From contig JAUTXA010000288.1 of the NCBI GenBank assembly GCA_030838265.1, forward strand, positions 1-9,468: a stretch of DNA of 9,468 nt, written 5' to 3'. This DNA comes from Actinomycetota bacterium (GTDB taxonomy: Bacteria > Actinomycetota > Acidimicrobiia > Acidimicrobiales > BP-101). The notes under the pieces were generated by a model. That model made no database searches. It was not told the DNA's origin and worked only from the letters and a program-made list of their open reading frames with translations. Each line of letters starts with the position of its first letter. Position 1 is the stretch's first letter. Made by a program: the position numbers and the translations under genes. Positions 6,689 through 9,468 of this stretch are shown piece by piece.

Positions 6689-7528
6689 ATGGAGGTGGTG
6701 TTCTGCGGCGTCCGCGGCTCCACGCCTGCGCCAGGGCCGGAGTTCGTGCGCTACGGCGGGAACACCTCCTGCGTCGCCATCGGCCGACCGGGTGAGGACC
6801 CGGTGTTGGTCCTCGATGCCGGCACCGGCCTGGCCCGGCTGACGCGCTATATCGACGGCCGGCCCTTTCGCGGCACGATCCTCCTTGGCCACCTGCACTG
6901 GGACCACACCCACGGGCTGCCCTTCTTCTCCTCGGGGGACAACCCGGGGGCCAAGGTCCACATCGTGATCCCCGCTCAGGGTGATGCCGTCGAGGTGCTC
7001 TCCCGGGCCATGTCGCCCCCACACTTCCCGGTGCGACCTGATGAGCTGCGGGGCGAGTGGACCTTCGAGTCGGTCGAGCCCGGGTCGTTCTCGTTCGAAG
7101 GCTTCGACGTCTTGGTCCGCGAGATTCCCCACAAGGGTGGGCGCACCCTCGGCTTCCGTGTCTCCGACGGCTCGGCCAGCCTGGCCTACCTCTCCGACCA
7201 CTCACCGCAGTCATTAGGCGAGGGACCTGACGGCTACGGCCCCTATCACGAGGCCGCCCTCGATCTGGCTCGGGGGGTCGACCTGCTGATTCACGACTCG
7301 CAGTACACCGCCGATGAGTTCGCGGCCCGGGCCGACTTCGGCCACAGCTCGATCGACTACACCCTTGGGTTGGCCAACGAGGCCGGCGTCCGTCGCCTCG
7401 CCCTGTTCCACCACGACCCGCGTCGCACCGATGCCGAACTCGACGCCATCGTGGCCCGACTCGAGGGCAACGTGCCCGCCGACATCGACGTCTTCGCCGC
7501 CGCCGAAGACGTCGTCATCACCCTGTAG
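6689..7528 (+). CDS. MBL-fold metallo-hydrolase, RNase Z/PhnP-like, possible phosphodiesterase
   Basis: A 279-residue metallo-beta-lactamase-fold enzyme with a complete metal site: H68-x-H70-x-D72-H73 in GHLHWDHTHGLPFF, H148 in IPHKGG, D170 in YLSDH, and H241/H242 in LFHHDP. HDSQYT (202-207) and GHSS (218-221) resemble the HEAT and GHST motifs of RNase Z-like phosphodiesterases. The N-terminus (FCGVRGSTPAPGPEFVRYGGNTSCV region) is typical of a bacterial MBL family often annotated loosely as class II cAMP-phosphodiesterase-like; the true substrate is not established by sequence. A GGAGGG ribosome-binding site (6673-6678) lies 10 bases before the ATG, inside the end of the CNBD gene, and the genes are 3 bp apart, so they are almost surely co-transcribed. 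Next to a cyclase and a CNBD protein, turnover of a cyclic nucleotide is a reasonable but untested role. Confidence 0.92.
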   Translation: MEVVFCGVRGSTPAPGPEFVRYGGNTSCVAIGRPGEDPVLVLDAGTGLARLTRYIDGRPFRGTILLGHLHWDHTHGLPFFSSGDNPGAKVHIVIPAQGDAVEVLSRAMSPPHFPVRPDELRGEWTFESVEPGSFSFEGFDVLVREIPHKGGRTLGFRVSDGSASLAYLSDHSPQSLGEGPDGYGPYHEAALDLARGVDLLIHDSQYTADEFAARADFGHSSIDYTLGLANEAGVRRLALFHHDPRRTDAELDAIVARLEGNVPADIDVFAAAEDVVITL

Positions 7529-7639
7529 GACACGGCCCGCCGCGCCTCCGACGACCACATCCTCCCTGCCGCCCCCGGCCCCCGCACCCTCGCCGCCGCC
7601 GCCTTCTCAGCCCTCGCCGCCACCACCCTCGACCCCTAA
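7529..7639 (+). other. In-frame 36-codon open stretch after the MBL stop
   Basis: Directly after the TAG at 7526-7528 the same frame stays open for 36 codons to a TAA at 7637-7639. Nearly all third positions are C, and the translation starts DTARRASDDHILPAAP. There is no start codon, so it is either an ancestral C-terminal extension cut off by the TAG, a gene remnant, or a pyrimidine-rich spacer that is open by chance. Its TAA overlaps the TAG of the convergent DUF559 gene. Confidence 0.25.
7564..7589 (-). other. G-quadruplex-type motif in the convergent spacer
   Basis: On the minus strand four G-tracts (lengths 3, 5, 5, 3) are separated by loops of 3, 2 and 5 bases, which satisfies the G3+N1-7 pattern; the plus strand shows C-runs at 7564-7566, 7572-7576, 7579-7583 and 7587-7589. 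It lies downstream of the DUF559 stop and would occur as G-rich RNA in that gene's 3' tail. Structure formation is inferred. Confidence 0.35.
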
Positions 7640-8550
7640 GCGCCCAGCGCCAGCAGCTGGGCGGCGATCTGGGCGATGACGTACTCGGGGCGACGGACGA
7701 TGTCGAGCCACGTGAACCGGAGCACGGTCCACCCCAGGGCGATGAGCTGGTTCTGGCGCTTGTTGGTGCGTTGCAGGTCTCGACTGGTGGCGCGGGACGA
7801 CCACCCGTCGATCTCGATCGCGAGCTTGCACCAGGGGAAGGCGAAATCGAGTCTGGCGATGAGCCTCCCGGCGGCCCACACCTCGAACTGAAAGTCCGGT
7901 GTTGGCAACCCGGCTGGCCTGAAGATCCGGCTGCTCTTCGCCTCGAGCAGGCTCTCGGCCGGCTTCTCTCCCAGCGCTCGCCCCTTGATGACGAGCCTGA
8001 GCCGCCCCGCCCCTGGTCGTCCCCGCTTGCCGACCCGCGCCAGCTCTCCTTCGAGCGCAGCGATGGAGACGAGCCTGCTGAGCAGTCCCACTTCCAAGGC
8101 GTCGGCGAGGTCCTCAGGCGAAAGCACCGATGCCGAATCCAGTAACGCCCGCATCGGGCTCGTCACCGGGATCCCGCCGCGAACGATCCGTCTCGGTACG
8201 CATCCGGTGTGGTGCACACGAACGTCCTTGAGCCGACTTCGCCGATTCCACGGGAGCGTGACCTCGAGCGGCTGGCGACCCTCGACCAAATCCCAGACAA
8301 AGGCTCCTGAGCAGTGGCTCCCGGTCCCGCGGGAGGACAAGGTTGCCGCCAGCAGATCGGTCTCCCAGGTCCGGGCCGCTCCACCCATCAGGTACACCTG
8401 CGGCTGAAGACGCTCGAGGCGGCCCGTCCGGGCGAACCGGCTGATCGTCGTGTCGGGCACGCCAGCCTTCAGAAGCTGGTCGGTAGTGATGAGCGATCGC
8501 TGCCGACTGGCGATGGCTGCCATGCGTGCTTCGCGGGTGTCGTTTGCCAC
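7636..8550 (-). CDS. AbiEi-type N-terminal HTH plus DUF559 (Vsr/PD-(D/E)XK-like) protein
   Basis: A 304-residue protein of a type widespread and sporadic in Actinobacteria. Residues 8-60 form the winged-helix domain of AbiEi-type antitoxins (ASRQRSLITTDQLLKAGV, then RLERLQPQVYL). The middle (about 65-170) resembles the AbiEi central region, with TSPMRALLDSA at 130-140. The C-terminal DUF559 domain (about 195-300) has the Vsr-like nuclease core: E199, D235 in ARLDFAFP, E246/D248 in AIEIDG, then WTVLRFTW. Catalytic activity is not proven for this family. No AbiEii nucleotidyltransferase toxin lies beside it, so it is a solitary antitoxin-like regulator with a possible nuclease. The GTG at 8550 has GGAGGGG just upstream; the ATG at 8523 is the alternative. 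The large palindrome 17 bp upstream suggests autoregulation through the HTH domain (inference). Confidence 0.88.
   Translation of the reverse strand: MANDTREARMAAIASRQRSLITTDQLLKAGVPDTTISRFARTGRLERLQPQVYLMGGAARTWETDLLAATLSSRGTGSHCSGAFVWDLVEGRQPLEVTLPWNRRSRLKDVRVHHTGCVPRRIVRGGIPVTSPMRALLDSASVLSPEDLADALEVGLLSRLVSIAALEGELARVGKRGRPGAGRLRLVIKGRALGEKPAESLLEAKSSRIFRPAGLPTPDFQFEVWAAGRLIARLDFAFPWCKLAIEIDGWSSRATSRDLQRTNKRQNQLIALGWTVLRFTWLDIVRRPEYVIAQIAAQLLALGA
7641..7663. terminator. Hairpin at convergent gene ends, candidate terminator
   Basis: CGCCCAGC (7641-7648) and GCTGGGCG (7656-7663) form a perfect 8-bp stem with a 7-base loop, just past the end of the MBL gene's downstream spacer and within the last codons of the convergent DUF559 gene. 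There is no T-run after it in either direction, so it is at best a tail-less terminator for the rightward operon. It also encodes QLLALGA in the DUF559 protein, which may explain it. Confidence 0.3.
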
Positions 8551-8566
8551 GACCCCTCCGTTCTTC

Positions 8567-8600
8567 TTGCCATCACCGCCATATATGGCGGTAATGGCAA
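8567..8600. promoter_or_regulatory. 34-bp near-perfect palindrome, likely operator of the DUF559 gene
   Basis: The arms TGCCATCACCGCCATA and TATGGCGGTAATGGCA (8568-8599), each extended by one outer base, are inverted copies with one mismatched pair (8574/8593); the inner 16 bp CCGCCATATATGGCGG (8577-8592 by register of the arms) is a perfect palindrome. Each arm holds two copies of the same pentamer (GCCAT at 8569 and 8578; ATGGC at 8585 and 8594), 9 bp apart. It ends 17 bp before the DUF559 start and contains a TATAT centre that may be part of the promoter. AbiEi-type antitoxins are known to repress through inverted repeats, so an autoregulatory operator is the best reading. A terminator is unlikely because there is no T-tail and the centre is AT-rich. 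Confidence 0.7.
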
Positions 8601-8674
8601 TGAGTTCGAGAATTCAGAGGGGAAGGGCGGGCTTCGGGGCCTATCCGCGACCCTACGTGGGCGGTGGGACGGGG
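8601..8674. other. Spacer upstream of the palindrome with nothing recognised
   Basis: These 74 bp lie between the operator-like palindrome and the start-less remnant. They contain an EcoRI-like GAATTC but no convincing promoter hexamers, hairpin or open frame. They probably hold the 5' part of the DUF559 promoter. Confidence 0.3.
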
Positions 8675-8755
8675 TTACGCGGGGCGGAGGTGGATGACGT
8701 CGGCCGCCGTGCCGGTGAAGGTCTCGTCGGGCAGCTCGACCCGTACGGGACGGTG
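8675..8755 (-). pseudogene. Start-less coding-like remnant resembling the tail of a biotin-protein ligase (BirA)
   Basis: Reading leftward just after the small gene's stop, one frame gives HRP, then VRVELPDETFTGTA, then ADVIHLRPA and a TAA at 8677-8675, with almost all codons ending in G or C. There is no ATG or GTG in this frame ahead of it. In actinobacterial biotin ligases the SH3-like C-terminal domain contains an RVRVELP...GTA strand pair and often ends in a DVVHLRP-like segment. Here the two ends are joined directly, as if about 20-30 residues between them and everything upstream were deleted. This is recalled family flavour, not an alignment, so chance similarity in a GC-rich frame is possible. 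Confidence 0.35.
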
Positions 8756-8759
8756 AGCG

Positions 8760-9002
8760 CTACCGCTTCTTGCGGGCGGCGACGGGTTCGAGCTGGTGGC
8801 TGTCGAGAGAGCCCAACGTCACGCCGTTGTCGAAGCGGACCCAGAAGCGCTTCCAGATGAAGCCGTTGGCCAGGGCCACCTCGCCGGCAGTGCCGGCGGG
8901 AACGCCGGGCAGGTCGACCGAGGCCTTGACCTTGTCACCCTTGCCCAGGTCGAGCGGGTCAGACGTCTTGTCGGCGAGCGAGTGCGCGTTCCACGTGGGC
9001 AT
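8760..9002 (-). CDS. Small conserved hypothetical protein, SH3-like
   Basis: An 80-residue basic protein from the ATG at 9002. The N-terminus is polar (MPTWNAHSLADKTSDPLDLG). From about residue 20 it reads as a small beta barrel: GDKVKASVDLPGVPAGTAGE (22-41), NGFIWKRFWVRFDNGVTLG (45-63), and LEPV near the end, followed by a basic AARKKR tail. The spacing of the strands and the glycine turns resemble SH3/KOW-like folds that bind protein or nucleic acid, but I do not recognise a named family. It runs in the same direction as clpP and overlaps its 3' end by 44 bp (59 bp if the GTG at 9017 is used); neither start has a clear Shine-Dalgarno. Translation coupled to clpP is likely. Confidence 0.7.
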   Translation of the reverse strand: MPTWNAHSLADKTSDPLDLGKGDKVKASVDLPGVPAGTAGEVALANGFIWKRFWVRFDNGVTLGSLDSHQLEPVAARKKR

Positions 9003-9468
9003 CGGGCAAGTCTGCACTGCCGGGGGTCAAAGCGGGGAGTCCGACCGGTCGGCGGAAGTGGATGACGTGGTCGACCAGGCCGTACTCGAGGGCCTCTTCG
9101 GCCCCCAGGATGTAGTCGCGATCGGTGTCGCGGGCGATGCGCTCGACGGGCTGGCCGGTGTGCTCGGCCAGGATCTGCTCCATGCGGCCGCGGAGGAAGG
9201 CGATCTCGCGCGCCTGGATCTCGATGTCGACGCTCTGGCCCTGGGCTCCGCCGTGAGGCTGGTGGATGAGCACCCGGCTGTTGGGAAGGGCGTGGCGCTT
9301 TCCCGGCGCGCCCGCAGCCAACAAGACCGCGGCCGCTGACGCCGCCCTCCCCATGCAGAAGGTGGCGACGTCAGCGTTGAAGAACTGCATGGTGTCGTAG
9401 ATGGCGAACAGGCTCGTCATCGATCCACCCGGCGAGTTGATGTAGAGCGAGATGTCGCGGTCGGGGTC
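8959..9468 (-). CDS. clpP: ATP-dependent Clp protease proteolytic subunit, ClpP2-like (5' end outside the window)
   Basis: The last 169 residues of a ClpP peptidase; the frame is open to the right edge, so the N-terminus is missing. The fragment begins DPDRDISLYINSPGGS. The catalytic triad is present: Ser44 in GRAASAAAVLLAAG, His69 in VLIHQPHGG and Asp118 in RDTDRDYIL. SAAA after the nucleophile in place of the common SMGA, and the KRHALPNSRVLIHQP segment, match ClpP2 of actinobacteria better than ClpP1. ClpP forms heptameric rings that degrade proteins unfolded by ClpX or ClpC. After VDHVIHFRRP there is an unusual 28-residue tail (VGLPALTPGSADLPDAHVER and onward) that is read through the start of the downstream small gene. 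The tail may be genuine or result from a one-base indel in a G-run at 9034-9037. Confidence 0.93.
   Translation of the reverse strand, partial: DPDRDISLYINSPGGSMTSLFAIYDTMQFFNADVATFCMGRAASAAAVLLAAGAPGKRHALPNSRVLIHQPHGGAQGQSVDIEIQAREIAFLRGRMEQILAEHTGQPVERIARDTDRDYILGAEEALEYGLVDHVIHFRRPVGLPALTPGSADLPDAHVERALARRQDV

Noticed and set aside
6317..7201. Minus-strand 294-codon frame opposite the CNBD/MBL genes
   Set aside because: It spans the junction of two well-supported plus-strand genes and has antisense-type composition.
8740..8749. Palindrome CCCGTACGGG
   Set aside because: Only 10 bp and inside the coding-like remnant; no flanking structure to suggest a site.
8314..8860. Plus-strand frames across the palindrome and small gene
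   Set aside because: No start context or domain; they run opposite real genes and through the operator-like palindrome.

Overview
The window is high-GC bacterial DNA (strong G/C bias at third codon positions, several GTG starts) and looks actinobacterial. The ClpP fragment at the right edge resembles the actinobacterial ClpP2 paralogue. The other genes (HisKA_3 sensor kinase with an LPDG-type membrane region, AbiEi/DUF559 protein) fit a high-GC actinobacterium, possibly of the Acidimicrobiia type. The lineage is an inference from protein flavour, not a measured placement.

Layout, left to right: a stand-alone receiver-domain protein on + (72-464) meets the end of a leftward gene run with a 9-bp tail-to-tail overlap. 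The leftward run, in transcription order, is a REC-HTH-class III cyclase fusion (5533-4214), a LolD/MacB-type ABC ATPase (4217-3492), a large membrane sensor histidine kinase (3492-1294) and an alpha/beta hydrolase (1238-456). The first three are translationally coupled (ATGA and TAGTG junctions). A 150-bp divergent intergenic region (5534-5683) with inverted repeats separates this run from a rightward pair: a cyclic-nucleotide-binding-domain (CNBD) protein with an unrecognised N-terminal domain (5684-6685), and 3 bp later an MBL-fold metallo-hydrolase (6689-7528).

Taken together, 1294-7528 reads as a complete signalling circuit: membrane kinase, receiver-cyclase, cyclic-nucleotide-binding effector and a possible phosphodiesterase-like MBL enzyme. 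An ABC ATPase without a visible permease sits in the middle. This is the most interesting feature of the window. The link between the parts is inferred from domains and gene order.

The right third is a different neighbourhood: an AbiEi-type HTH plus DUF559 nuclease-fold gene (8550-7636) preceded by a near-perfect 34-bp palindrome, a start-less coding-like remnant resembling the tail of a biotin ligase (8755-8675), a small SH3-like conserved protein (9002-8760) and the 3' part of clpP (runs off the window at 9468). I saw no rRNA, tRNA, CRISPR array, transposase or integrase.
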